Of a stretch of 64,000 nt of DNA, positions 1 to 11,831 are shown piece after piece. The notes beneath the pieces are model-generated. The model was not told the DNA's origin. It searched no databases and saw only the letters and a list, made by a program, of their open reading frames with translations. The position numbers and the translations under genes are program-made. Source of the DNA: Hericium rajendrae (taxonomy: Eukaryota; Basidiomycota; Agaricomycetes; Russulales; Hericiaceae); NCBI GenBank assembly GCA_033439255.1, contig CM065882.1, positions 3,038,001-3,102,000 on the forward strand, given 5' to 3'. Position 1 is the first letter of the stretch. Each line of letters opens with the position of its first letter.

Positions 1-292
1 GAACCATGCGTATCCTCCCTGCTGACTCCTTACATACTAGTAGTTATTATTTTCATCCTCCTGTTGCGTTCGTATCTTTCCATCTTATGTGTTCCATTTT
101 GTATCTAACGGCCGCAACGAATCCTATATATGAAACGACCAAAGAGCGATAGCGCTATATCGTACATTTCTCTAATCCTATCCATGAAAGCAGCAAAGGT
201 TAATTATACAAACAACATTGAGATCGATGCAGATGTGTCAATAGCAAATGTGCAGTCAAAGAATGGCTGCATTACAGCAACATACCAGAGCC

Positions 293-1634
293 TCAAGGAG
301 AACAGACCATAAACCCCTCTTCATACAGCCCAGTCATATACAGCCGGCCAGTCGCACCGTCCCTCAGCGCAGTCGACGACGACGAGAACGCACTGCCATT
401 GCTCTGATACAGCGTCTCCACCTCGTGGCTCGCGACCGCCGGCGCCTTGCGCGCCGCCGACACGGGCGCCTTCATGTCGTACGCCCTGGGCAGCGCGCCC
501 TCGGGCCGCGCGCGCGGCGTGAGCGCGACGGCCCAGCTGGGCGCGCGCATGCCGGGCGCGTCTGCGGCCTGCGCGACGAGCGACGGGAAGTGCGGGTGTC
601 CCGCGACGAGGAGCGCGCCGGCGTCGTCGAACGCGACGTTGTCGGGTGTCATGGGCACGGGCACGCCGCCCGTAAGTGTAAGCGCGTCCGTGGCGGGATC
701 GCGCGCGTAGAAGAAGACGGTGCCGGACGTGGTGGACGCGATCGCGACGGTCTTGCCGTCGGGCGAGAGCGCGATGCCGTTGGCGAAGGGGAGGGCGCGC
801 GCGACGACGGTGTGCGTGCGGATGCTCGGCGTTTGGGGTGGGGCGGCGAGCGTGACGTGCGCGGCCCAGGCGAGGGGGAGGGCGAGCATTGTTTCGATGA
901 GCGGGAGGGTGCGGCCGAGGATGCTTGGGAGGCGGCGGGTGAGGAGGTGGTCGTTGGTGAGGTAGAAGGAGGTGGGGGAGGTGAGGGCGAGGGAGTTCGG
1001 AGAGACGAAGTCGGGGGAGGAGAGCGTGCGGACCCATTGGGCGCGGGTGGGCTCTTTCCATGGTACGAGGAAATGCTCGATGGTGCTTTCATAGCGTGCG
1101 TGGTTGACGACGTAGAGGTTGGAGCTGTTTCCCAGGTAAGAGGGATAAATTTCCAGCCCTAGTGGGTGGAAGTCATGTCCTTCAGGATAACCGACGAGCT
1201 CGACTCGCTGCGGCGTAGCGTCTGCATCGCGAATCCTGTGAATCCACAACGACCCTCTCGGCTTCGGATCGCGCAAAGGTCCCATTACTGTATTCCAATT
1301 TTTGCGGTTCTTATCGCAGCTAACGAGAAGAACTCGGTCGAGGACTCGGTCATCGCCGCGGCGCAGATCCCAGAAGGTCTCGTCTTCGCAGAACGACATC
1401 TCGTTGGCGACTTCGTCTTTGAACACCTTGCAGTTTGCATCATGCGTTCCATGAGCATAGTAGCTTTCCGGGAGATCGTTGACAGACAGAAAATTTGAGG
1501 TCAGAACGCGCTGGCTCCGCCAGGCAACGAAGGCCTGTCAACGCGATGTTCAATGGACTGCATATCATCCGACACTGAAAAATGGGACTTACGACGAGGC
1601 CCACCAGGACAGAAAAGATAGGACGAAAGGCCAT
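293..1634 (-). CDS. Paraoxonase/arylesterase-family beta-propeller protein
   Basis: Two exons: 1634..1593 and 1534..293, with a 58-bp GTAAGT...ACAG intron. They give about 427 residues, starting at MAFRPIFSVLVG. The first 20 or so residues are hydrophobic and look like a membrane anchor or uncleaved signal. The rest resembles the serum paraoxonase/arylesterase (PON) family, a calcium-dependent six-bladed propeller. Visible family signs are YYAHGTHDANC near the N terminus, GHDFHPLGLEIY, NHAR, NDHLLTRRLP and the blade signature GIALSPDGKTVAIAS. PON proteins hydrolyse lactones and aryl esters; the substrate here cannot be read from sequence. The C-terminal third is encoded by GC-rich sequence, so long open frames on the other strand are shadows. 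The start is set by the splice-compatible first exon. Length is normal for fungal members. Confidence 0.85.
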
Positions 1635-3539
1635 TTATTGTTGTTGATGAGAGTCAGGAGATGACACTAGCAAACGCCGAAGCTGCGACAGTTCCCCAAA
1701 CTAATCGAATGCATGTAGTGCGAAGCGCCCATCAAACGCAGTAACGACACAGCCAGCGCACCGGTTCGACGCGTCAACGTCAACGCCGCCAGTTCGTCAA
1801 ATCGTTCTCCAGTAAACGACTCAACGTTCAGGCTTGAAAAAGCATTTTGGTGGGCATTTGGCACCATGCAACTAACGATCCTGAGGCACGATGGTTGAGC
1901 ATTCATTTACTTTGCCTTAGGGAGACCGCATGCAACGTCTCATATCGGCCTGGCAGATCCTGTCGCATGTGGTACACGAGAAGCCTCAACATACGGCCAG
2001 TACGCAGATAGTCATCAAACTCTTTCTACCTCTCGGTCGAACCTACACGGGCTCCAGGATGGGCTTCAGCTCCCTTGTCGCAGTATATTGTTGCGCGAAA
2101 CTTAAGTCCCATCCGAGCGCTCATTGGCCCAACGCTACTTCGGAGAGACTTGGGTCATCGCGGCTTCAATGATTGTCCCGATTACCTTGACGGCCATTCT
2201 CAACCCAAGTAATGGTAAGTAGCTCACTGTAGCCATGATCGATTTTTTTTCAGAACCATGCAGTGCCATCGATTTTGGCGCAGAGGGTGTTTGGAATGGG
2301 GCAGCTATTCTGTTATGCTGGTTGAGTTTAAATTGACCGATCATGACGGCCTCTTGAACATTGTCGTTGTTGATCATAGTATGTCGTTGACATCTACGCC
2401 TGCATGAATGAGTCAGATGCTGATGGATGACCTCCCAACAGTGTTACGAGACCAGCTGAACCAGAAATTCGGGCTTGAGCTTAGAAAAGTCGGCTGGAGA
2501 GCTTAACTCGATGTAGGTGAAGTCCAGAATCTGAACTGATAGGCATAATATACCCCGCTTTCTCAGCATTATTGATGAAGCTGAAGAAGCAAGCCGAAGT
2601 CAAAAATCGATGCGATTTGGACCATCGGCGTACATCGTCCAAGAAGCCTGTGTTTGTGTTGTATGGACGCCAACGGCAAGCGCAAATACCTATAAGCAAC
2701 TCGCTTAGTATCCTTTCCATCGATGCTGATGCAATCCTCCAGAGGTTTCTGCGCACCCTGGCCCTTTACGCGTGTGCCACTTTAAGTACGGGCGCTAGTC
2801 TCGGAGTTGTTTCCCCCGAATCGTTCTCTTCTCAGAGTGTTGCATGATTTCCGGTCAAAATTACAAGGCATGTGAATGTCATGGAAATTCCTAAAGGCCT
2901 CACGAAGAGATATTATTACTCAGATGCACAACTCATGTCAGGTGGACCGGTCGCGGGCGATCGAGACGCACGTCCACCGAATTAGGCACCTAAGTAAGAA
3001 AAAAAACTGTCAGTGTTACTCCCTGGAAGCGGCTTCAAAGCTCTCAGAGACAACGTCTTATTTTTCGAGCACACTGTATAATGGAAGGGCGAATGGCGCG
3101 TTACTAGCCAACAGAAATTAGACGGTGGGTTGGGGTTACTAAAGAGGTAACCCGTCGGGATGACGCGCGAGGGCGGGGGACGCGATGAGCATTGTCGAGC
3201 CTTGATGTCGTACTCAACAGCGCCCTACACTGACAGCCTTGCCTACAGCATGCCTTAGCCCATTCCTAGCCCCAGCATGCAGCATATTCATAGTCGGATG
3301 TTGACAGAGAAGCGCAGGAGGTATCAAGAGACCTCGGCCATTACTGGTTCCATACTCACTGATCTCTAAGCCGGAGTCCGGCTCACATCCCTCCGACGCA
3401 ACCACCCCTTTTGCTGGGGCTCCCATGTGCGCCGTCCCTATAAGTTCAGCTACGCAGTCCAAATGTCAGAGCAAAGTGATCCCCATCATAGTAACCTTCT
3501 CTCGCCGACACCCCCTTCCAGCTCCCCTGATCTCTTTCC
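1635..3539. other. Intergenic region, no gene recognised
   Basis: About 1.9 kb between the divergent PON-like and MDR genes. Only short open frames without family resemblance are present. Around 2120-2215 a forward frame reads hydrophobically (TWVIAASMIVPITLTAIL), which could be a relic of a membrane transporter, but it has no supporting exons. The last few hundred bases before 3540 should hold the promoter of the MDR gene; I see no clear TATA box. Confidence 0.4.
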
Positions 3540-4962
3540 ATGAGTCCCTCACAGTACACCCGCATCGTGCTCAACGAGAGACCACGAAAGTCCATCGACT
3601 CGAACACGTTCCGTCAGGAAACAGTTCCATTTGACTTGAAGCCCGGCCAAGGGCAGGTGCTCGTCAAAGTGACGTGGCTGTCGTTAGACCCCGCCATGCG
3701 CGGCTGGTTGAACGACACGCGCAGCTATCTTCCTCCTGTGCAGATCGGCGAGACCATGCGTGCCGGTGGCCTGGGCACCATCATTGAAGTAGGGCCAGGC
3801 AGCCAATTGAAGGAAGGCGACACCGTCTATGGCACGTTGGGTATGTCTTCATGTCGTCTTTTCGTGTCCTGGCTCGCTCAATGCTTCCTTCAGGCTGGAG
3901 AGAGTACGTTGTCGTGGATGAGAAGGCGGCGCGGAAGATTATGTTTGTCCCTTTCGAACTTGCAATGCATCTCACGATTCTCAACAAGTAATCATACAGC
4001 GTGCCCCCTGGTGCCCAGGAACTTGACTTCCTCGGTCCCCTCGGCATGACCGGCATGACAGCGTACTTCGTAAGTTCCCATGCGTTGATACAATCCCTCA
4101 TATCTCATGCACTTATCACAGGGCCTGAATGACGTCGGCAAGCTGAAGGCAGGAGAGACGCTGGTCGTCTCAGGTGCCGCAGGCGCAGTCGGCTCCATCG
4201 TCTGCCAGATGGGCAAAAAGCAGGGCGCGAAGGTCGTTGCTATTGCCGGTTCCGACGAGAAATGCCAGTGGCTCGAGAAGGAGCTCAGCGTCGATAAGGC
4301 CATCAACTATAAGAGCCCGACGTTCCGAAAGGACTTCATCGATGCTGTGGGATATCTGGACGTCTACTTCGATAACGTCGGCGGTGATATCCTGAATCTT
4401 GCCCTGACGAGGCTCAATAAGGGTGCTCGGATTGCATTCTGTGGTCAGTTGGCGCTTTGATTCCTTCATGGTTATGAGTAAGACTGAAATGAAATTATGT
4501 TACTGCAGGCGCTATCTCCGATTACAGTATGTCAGATTCCGCTCTGCAGGCGCATACACTCACGCGTAGTGACTGTAGATTCCGGAGGTGACATGAAGGG
4601 TCTGACGGCTTACATGAACCTCATCTCGCAGCGCGCCAAACTGCAAGGTTTCCTTGTGTAAGTACATAGCTCGTCAATCGCTCTCGATCTTTTGTTCACA
4701 TAGAATATCAGGATGGACTACGCCGAGAAGTTCCCGGAAGCCATCAAGGAGGTTGCGGGTTGGTTGGCAGATGGCTCGCTGAAGCGCAAGTTCCATATTG
4801 TTCATGGTCTGGACAAGGCACCATCTGCTCTTCCGATGCTCTTTACCGGAGAGAACATCGGAAAACTGTAGGTGTACTGTTATCTGCACAGACTCCGATG
4901 CTAACTCGATTGACACATCATACAGGGTCGTCCACGTCTCGGGACCAGATGCGAAGCTGTAA
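3540..4962 (+). CDS. NADP-dependent MDR oxidoreductase (LTB4DH/prostaglandin reductase-like)
   Basis: Eight exons joined by seven short introns: 3540-3840, 3894-3942, 4000-4069, 4122-4443, 4509-4526, 4579-4657, 4712-4867 and 4926-4962. Together they code for 343 residues with no frame break, the usual length of zinc-free medium-chain reductases that reduce activated double bonds with NADPH. Evidence: SLDPAMRGW near the N terminus, LGPLGMTGMTAYFGL before the Rossmann fold, the nucleotide loop GAAGAVGS, FDNVGG, and a typical C terminus ending VSGPDAKL. The catalytic-domain zinc ligands of alcohol dehydrogenases are absent, as expected for this subfamily. Exon 5 is only 18 bases. The physiological substrate is unknown; fungal relatives act on enones and detoxification substrates. 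It starts at the first in-frame ATG, before SQYTRIVL. Confidence 0.9.
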
Positions 4963-5197
4963 GATTACGCACATGTAGAACATAATCAAAAGCAAGAGAA
5001 GTTAGGAGTAGCACATGTCATCTTCGCTGTGACATTATATCCTGTTTCGTACGCACTCGCAATCCACCAATTTGTTTGAATTGTCGCGTCAAACACTTCT
5101 GATAATAATCATACATAGTGCGGTGGCCGTATCCTCGTGAGCGATTTATCCCAGTCCGTAAGCAGTCTTCGCAACGTCTCCCAGGCTATCGTGATGG

Positions 5198-6702
5198 TCA
5201 GTGTTCAGCCATGCTTGAAGCTGCCTTGTCTTCCAGATCCGACGAAGGCGACAGCGGCGCGCTAGTCCTGTGCTTGTTCTTGCGGAACTCGGCCTGCGCC
5301 CTATGTCCTTCTATAACTGTACGGCGGCTCCCGATCACGACTGCAATGATATGGTAAGTGTATCAATTCTCCACCTTTTTCACGGGACGCACCTCTGCAA
5401 GAATCAGCGAAGAAGATCTCGTAGAAGATGTAGGCCACGATCGTCGCCGGGATGTTCGTGAGTGCGGCAATGGCGGCGTACCGCCCTCCACTGGCATCGC
5501 TGCCCCAGATAGTCATCGCGGCCATACGGCCGCCGATATCGCGCGCGGTGTTCGCGGCCACTGGAGCGGAAGGTCAGCCTTGTTCGCACCATTCAAAGTG
5601 AAGACGCACGGCCAACGGGTGAGTAACCCCAGACTGCCACTGCGCTGTGTTGAGTATCAGTGAGCTGATCATCCCATTCATGTAAGGCGACGCACTATGC
5701 GGCACCGATCAGCCACGGAGCTACGACAGGCGGTATGTAATAATTTGTGTTGTCGACGGCTGCCCAGATGACCACGCCAATCATGAAGTCCTTTATAGAG
5801 TGCTTGAATCAAGAGGTTTCAGAGACGAGGGAGATGAACGTACGTTAACGAACTCATTGATGAAGATGAGGCCGAGGCTGGCTCCTGGTGCTGCATAGAG
5901 GGCGATGGCACCCGCGGGACCAGTGGGCGTGAACTGGACGGCAGACAGATGGCCTGCTGTCTCGAGTCCCGCTTCCACTGCCTGCGAGGAGGTAAGAACC
6001 CGATTCTGCGACCTCGTGCTGAGGTGCTTACATTGAAGATGTGTTTCCATTGCAGATAGATCAGCAAGCATGCGATGTATGCTCCGAGGAGTTGTGCTAT
6101 AATGTGTCTGGTCGCGATGTCATGAGCGAGCCACGTCTTCGCCTATCAATTGGGAACTGCGAACCTGACGGCATACCGGACGGGGAACTTCTTGAAAAGC
6201 ACAGCGGTGATGGTCACTCCTGGATGGAAGTGCCCACCGTTCTGCGAGCTGCACACAGTGATAGCAAATACAATGCCCAATGCGTAGGCGAAGCCGGTTG
6301 TGAATAGTGCTGGTGACATGCTTCACGGTCAGTAACAGTCATCAAGCACTCGAGGCACGATCCACCCACATCCTAAGCCCGGGACCTCCATATAGTTTCC
6401 AAGGATCCACGCGGTCTGTGCACCGACGCCTACGATAGTAGAGGCTCAAGGTCAGGATCATTCTTCACATATCTGAATGCAACTGTTGACGTACCTGCGA
6501 AAACGTAGAAGAACACGCCCAGCTATGTGACTTGTGTTATCAGCGTCATTCTTGACAACATAGATGGACCGCGTACCGCTTCGGAGACACAATCGACAAC
6601 CCACTGCACCTGTTTGTCTCGGATCCTCTCCCATGCCTGGAAGACGCGCGGGCGTTCTTGGTACTCACCCAGGTGCACCGGGCGGTCGTGGACGAAGGCC
6701 AT
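5198..6702 (-). CDS. Aquaporin/aquaglyceroporin, copy 1, with unusual pore motifs
   Basis: About ten exons with short introns encode roughly 338 residues of a major intrinsic protein, the six-helix channel for water or small neutral solutes. Exon 1 starts MAFVHDRPVHLGEYQERPR and ends at VSEA. Later exons give LGVFFYVFAG, TAWILGNYMEVPGLG, NGGHFHPGVTITAV, LLIYLQWKHIFN, VNEFVN-like INEFVN and AANTARDIGGR. The two pore half-helix motifs, usually NPA, are HPG (about residues 100-102) and NTA (about 239-241). The arginine after NTA, which belongs to the selectivity filter, is kept. The cytosolic C-terminal tail ends SSMAEH. The gene lies 3.4 kb from a close paralogue (copy 2) in a tandem duplication, and all visible introns are at the same places in both. 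Transport specificity cannot be inferred safely with altered NPA motifs. Confidence 0.88.
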
Positions 6703-8278
6703 GATATATGCGATGGGTTGCGATATTAGATTGGGCAGAAGTCGATCCTGGGGCCCCGCACTCACGGGAGCGCTCTTATAACAACATCCACCCTCCAAGA
6801 GTTGAACCGGCGTCTTGGGCTGGCCGACGGGGGCTAAAAGGGTAGTTTGAACTCCACCACATGTCGCTTCCAATAAAGATCTCCTGACACTCGATACGTT
6901 TGACAGGCGGACCTGAATCTGGATCCACACATCTTGCCTATCGACACTCACGAGAACTTACGCCTTCCACGCAAAGCATGCCTGCCGTCACCCGAATCGT
7001 ATGCACCCGCAACGCCGCTGCCATCGCCCTTCCATGCAACTTAGGCGCTCCGTGAGCTTACCGAGCGCACGCCTTCTTCAGACGCAGGCTTCCACACGAA
7101 TTACGTGCTTGCAGGACGACTGGTTGAGCATCGCACGAGGTCACCTTATTTCCGGATCCGGTGCGTCACGTCTCTAGCGCCCCTCGCCCCTCGCCCCTCT
7201 CACCGCTTCTTCTCCAGCCTGGTGTGTCGCGTGATGCGGGGTATAGCACCCGTCGTCAAGCGCGAGTGCGAATGTCGCGGCGCCCTGCTTGGGAGTAGAA
7301 CACGAGACAGATGCATAGGACCTTCGGGCGATCGACGTGAGTGGTCTTAAAAGACCTTGACGAAATCAGCGTCGCGTCTAGGCCGTGGTCGATGGGTGGC
7401 GCGGTTCCGTCTGGTGATCCAACGTCCGTTTAGCCTATCAAACTTGGCGGATTCCTTCTGGGGGTCATTGAATCAAGACAGGTGTCTTTCCAAAACATTC
7501 AAAGAGAGGCTATCAATTTCATGTTTGCATTTGAACGGACGCTCGCATGCAAGGGGACTTCGTTCACATCCTTGCTTGGCCGTTCGGACGCCACAGGTCT
7601 TGTGACATAATATGTCTCTTGCGTCTGGTCACAGGTCATGGCGTTCATTAGTTTATTTCATCTGATGCAACTCGCAGATTTAGACGATCAACAATTGAGC
7701 CAGAACCCAAAATACATTCTTGCGGTAATCCGTCATTCTACTTGACAGAATAGGCAAGACAAAAAGGAACCGCGGGCGTCATCTGGAATTACGCTTGACT
7801 GTGGCGTCAATAGTGCGGTGCGAGAGGGCTAGTCTGTAAGTTCGTTTCGAATGGGGTTTGACAAGACAGTGTCTGATTCTCTTCTGGTGACCGATTGTAG
7901 TTCAATAACGATATGTATCTGCAAGTCGATAGCGCGCCTCTTCGTCTGTGGGAAGACATGCAGCCGCGACGATCTTCACGCTAATGTGAAGGCTATCGAG
8001 GTTATCCCGAAGACTATGGCACCCAAAACGATAGGGAAATTGTGTATGCGGTAGCTCATAGGTCAGCACGAGCCTATTTAGATGTTGTTTTCAAAGCTAT
8101 GATAGGCGATGGTCATGCTTCCACCCGGTGTCCTAACAGGATGAGATATTGTGTTTGTGGTTCTCTGCCAGCTCCAACCATCCGAGATATGTATGGAGGT
8201 GCAGATCCACGAATCCCCAAGAGAGTAACAAAACATCCCTGAACATAACAAATACGCCTACAAATACGCCTACAAATA
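6703..8278. other. Upstream region of aquaporin copy 1, non-coding
   Basis: This part aligns in patches with 10154-11359 upstream of copy 2 and should contain the aquaporin promoter near 6703-7000. Short forward frames at 7105, 7357 and 7851 are not conserved as proteins between the two duplicates, so I do not call them genes. Confidence 0.5.
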
Positions 8279-8625
8279 CGCCTACAAAGACACTACAGGC
8301 CACATCTCTCCTCCGGCAGCCTTTTTCGCCGTTTTCCAACCCGGTCCATATTTTCTTCCCACTTTTCCTACACGCGTTGCAAGCGTAGCGACTCGCTGTG
8401 CCATCCCAGCTCACCGCATCTCAACAAGATACTCGACTTCTTTCCAGAATGCATCTGCCTAGCTCAAATCAAATTCATTTTGTCGACTTAATTTGTCTGG
8501 AATGGTGGGCCACGCGTTGTGCTTCATGAAGATGGGAACTATCTACTGTTGGGATTCAAACACGTTCACGAAGGCAACTTCGCTCGTAAAAGTTCATCTC
8601 AATTCGTGGACTCTCCTCGCAATGT
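8279..8625 (-). pseudogene. Truncated copy of the small gene at 11360-11831
   Basis: On the minus strand, sequence matching exon 3 (8279-8457) and exon 2 (about 8535-8625) of the small unnamed gene at 11360-11831 is recognisable. It carries stops in frame: the codon after VEMR is TGA where the intact copy has TAT, and the exon 2 equivalent also has stops. The first exon is absent, because the duplication junction falls in the equivalent of intron 1 and the aquaporin copy 2 stop codon lies about 10 bases further on. A broken by-product of the tandem duplication. Confidence 0.7.
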
Positions 8626-8634
8626 CTCCAACCA

Positions 8635-10153
8635 TCACGGCAAGCCATGACCAGCTACGCTCAAGCCCTCTTTGTCTTCAAGATTCGACGAAGAGGACGG
8701 TGATGAGAAACCATACTGGTTCTTGCGGAACTCGACCTGTGCCTTATGCCCGTCTATGACCGTACGATGGCTCAAAATCACGACTATCACAACTCAGTGA
8801 GCAAATTAAATCTGTACCCTCTCCCATAGGACGCACCTCTGCTGGAATCGGCGAAGAAGATCTCGTAGAAGACGTAGGCCGCGATCGTAGCTGGGATGTT
8901 CGTGAGCGCGGCAATGGCGGCATACCGCCCTCCGCCGGCATCTATCCCCCAGATGGTCAGCGCGGCAAGACGGCCGCCGACGTCGCGGGCGGTGTTCGCA
9001 GCCACTGGAAAGTAAGTCAGCTCGGACTCTGCTCATCTTTGAGTTGGAGACGCACGGCCATTGGGTGAGTAACCCCAGATTGCAATCGCGCTATGCCAAC
9101 GTCAGTGAGCTGATTGTCTTTATTCATGTACGGCGACGCACTATACGGCTCCGATCACCCATGGCGCCATGGCAGGCGGCACATAGTAATTTGTAGGGTC
9201 TGCGCATGTCCAGAGGACCACGCCAATAACGAAGTCCTGTATGAAATGCTCGACCCAAGCATCGAGGGAGCAAGGGGAGACGCAACGTACGGTAACGAAC
9301 TCGTTGACGAAGATCAGACCTAGGCTGGATCCTGGAGTTGCGTAGAGGGCGATGGCGCCCGCGGGCCCGGTAGACGTGAACTGAACGGCGGCAAGTTGGC
9401 CTGCTTCCTCGAGCGCTGCTTCCACTGCCTGCAAGAAGAGAGGTCAGAGACCTGATTCTCTGTCTTCACACACGAGGTACTTACCGTAAAGATGTGTTTC
9501 CATTGCAGATAGACCAACAAACACGCAATATATCCTCCGAGAATTTGTGCTACAATATGTCTGTTCTCCACTGTGAGCTATGCACCTCAATATCAACGGA
9601 GACGCGCTGCGAACCTTATGGCACTCTTGATCGGATACTTCTTGAACAGGACTGCAGTTATTGTTATTCCGGGATGGAAATGCCCGCCGTTCTGCGAGCT
9701 GCAGACAATAGTCGCAAGGACGAGGCCGAATGCATAGGCCAAACCTGTCGCGAATAGTGCTAATGGGATCCTTCATGGTCAGTAGCTTTCGATAAACCGT
9801 AGCGGCGCGGAATACGCACATCCTAAGCCTGGGATCTTTATAAAGTTCCCCAGGATCCATGCCGTTTGTGCACCGACGCCTGCAATGGTGGAGGAAAAAG
9901 GTCAGATAATGCTTATACCTCGAAATGCGGCTGCTGATTTACCTGCGAAACAGTAAAAGAACACGCCCAGCTATGTTGCCCATATCATCAGCATTGTCCT
10001 CGATGATATTTAAGGACTACGTACCAATTCAGAGACGCAATCAATAACCCACTGCGCCTGCTTGTGTCGTATCCTCTCCCATGCCTGGAAGACACGCGGG
10101 CGTTCTTGGTACTCAGCGAGATGCACGCGGCGGTCGTGGTCGACGAGTGTCAT
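8635..10153 (-). CDS. Aquaporin/aquaglyceroporin, copy 2, with unusual pore motifs
   Basis: Paralogue of the 5198-6702 gene with the same exon layout and about the same length (roughly 340 residues). Exon 1 begins MTLVDHDRRVHLAEYQERPR and ends VSEL. Diagnostic stretches are NGGHFHPGITITAVLFKKY, LVYLQWKHIFT, FTSTGPAGAIALYATPG, VNEFV and AANTARDVGGR. As in copy 1 the NPA motifs are HPG and NTA, so the substitution predates the duplication and has been kept in both. Main differences are in the N-terminal ten residues and in the C-terminal tail (ends AGHGLP), the parts that usually carry regulatory sites. Splice sites are intact and I see no frame break. Confidence 0.88.
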
Positions 10154-11359
10154 GATCGGGTTGCTTTGCTAGACTGGCTGGAAACTCAACATGGAGGTCT
10201 GCGCTCAGGATGGCTCTCTTATTAAGTATTTCGCCTTCTCTTGACATTCGATGCGGTCGACGGACCTGAATCCATGTGGCTTATCCACTCCCAAGAGCAT
10301 CTACGCCTTCAACGCACGGCATATTTTTACTCACCCGAACTGATTGTGCATGCAACGCTGCCACCGCCCCTCCATGCAGACCTAGAGGACGCGTATCTAC
10401 ACGAGTATCTGCCCAAGTATCCGCGCGAGGGCACGTCATTTCCGGGCCTTGCGCGTCTCGTCTGCACCCCCTGCGCCTCTCACGTCTTCGTCCCGCTTCT
10501 GCCCCATCCTGGCGCATCACATGATGCGGGTGCAGCGTCCGTCGTCAAGCGCAAGCGCAAAGTCACTGCTGCGGCTCCCCTTCCAAGCTAAACACAGAGC
10601 TAGATACGCCAGGCTAGCGCCAACCCGCGGACATCCGTCTGACAGGCCTTCACAGCATCAGTGCTGCGGCAGAATACTTGAACCAACCTTCGTGTCCGAG
10701 TGCAAGACCCATGACCTCGAGGGCAGGGGGATTAGTATCTCGCGCGTCTCGTGAAGGCTATATTGTTCATCACTGTGCTGCGCTTGATGGCAGGCTTACT
10801 GATAATAGACGCTGAGCTGGCGAGTGCACTCGGGCCCTTTTTTAGGGCGTCCGCCATCTGCACCTTAGGCCGTATATGGCTTTGGAGGCAAGGCAACGAG
10901 AAATTTCGGGCGTTCATTGGGAAAGGCGTTTGATTCGGACGGGCTAAGCCTGTAAGTCTATCTCGGTCGGGCAATTAATCGCAGTATTCCAGGAAAACAT
11001 TGACAGGATTGCAGTCCACGTTTCATCTGCGGCCGGCCGACGATCCCCAGTACTAGCCTGTTCCAACACGTTTATGAGGCGATTCCGATAACAGCGGCAC
11101 CCAGATTGACAGGGCAGACATGTGTGAGTAGTTCGTCCACCAGCGCATGCTCAAGCTCATGACGTTGGCTTCGATGTATGATTGCCGGCGGCGTCGATCG
11201 TCGTGCTGAATCGTGCTGAAGATGGCCAACCGGTGTCTTACGATGAGCACAGATAATGCATTCGCCGCTGCTTCAAGCCATCCGACGTGTAGCTATAATG
11301 GAAATGAGTCCCTACACGAATACAACCAGTTTCCCTACACAGGCACACCAGCACCCATT
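10154..11359. other. Upstream region of aquaporin copy 2, non-coding
   Basis: About 1.2 kb aligning in patches with the region upstream of copy 1. A forward frame at 10241-10591 (116 codons) is open but has no counterpart in the duplicate and no recognisable domain, so I leave it uncalled. The promoter of copy 2 should lie just above 10153. Confidence 0.45.
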
Positions 11360-11831
11360 TCACCTCCGGCAGCCGTGTTCACCGCCCGGCTGAAACCGCC
11401 CAGATCTCCCCGTCACTTTGCCTACACGTGCTGCGAGCGTGGTGACCCGCTGCGCCATTCCAGCATACCGCATCTCGATAAGGTGCTCGACATCCCTCCA
11501 GAATGCATCTGGGCAGATCAGATCAGATTTTCTTTTTTCTCCCGGCTTGCTCGGGGAAGAAGGATCACGTACCGTGCTTTGCAGCGGCGGAGACTATTTT
11601 GTACTGGTATTCGAGCACGTCCACGAAGGTCGCTTCGCTGATCTCGCCTTTGTCTGATTCATTTAGTCAGCAAGTAGCTTCGAGCAGCAGGGGAGTGTTC
11701 TCACCAAATTTGGCTTCGGCCTTGTAGGCATAAATGACCGCGTCGCTGACGTCTTTTGACGTTGGCGGGGAGGATGGTGGGACCGGGTAGCAATCGATTG
11801 CTGAATTGTAGGTGGGCAGAGCGATGGACAT
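11360..11831 (-). CDS. Small uncharacterised protein
   Basis: Three exons (11831-11705, 11647-11573, 11508-11360) with good GTGAGA/GTACGT donors and AG acceptors give 116 residues starting MSIALPTYNSAIDCYPVPP. The middle reads KDVSDAVIYAYKAEAKFG and SEATFVDVLEYQYKIVSAA, a soluble, helix-favouring stretch. I do not recognise a family. Splicing and partial conservation with the broken copy at 8279-8625 support a real gene. The two copies differ by one base near the end (around 11370-11400), so their C-terminal frames differ; the alternative frame here would end EMGAGVPV. It lies about 1.2 kb upstream of aquaporin copy 2 on the same strand. Confidence 0.55.

Larger units (their letters stand above)
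5198..11650. repeat. Tandem segmental duplication (two diverged ~3-kb units)
   Basis: Unit 1 runs from about 5198 to 8625 and unit 2 from about 8635 to 11650. Both hold, in the same order and orientation, an aquaporin gene, its upstream region and the last exons of a small gene. The non-coding parts also align: 7140-7330 resembles 10440-10600 around TGATGCGGG and CCGTCGTCAAGCGC, and 8290-8480 resembles 11360-11530 around CTCCGGCAGCC and CCAGAATGCATCTG. The units are well diverged outside exons, so this is not a recent event. The junction lies near 8626-8635. Confidence 0.8.

Noticed and set aside
248-1162. Forward 304-codon frame opposite the paraoxonase-like gene
   Set aside because: Shadow of a GC-rich gene; its product is Arg/Gly/Glu low complexity, while the minus strand gives a spliced, domain-like protein.
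10241-10591. Forward 116-codon frame in the duplicated region
   Set aside because: The other unit of the duplication does not keep the frame.
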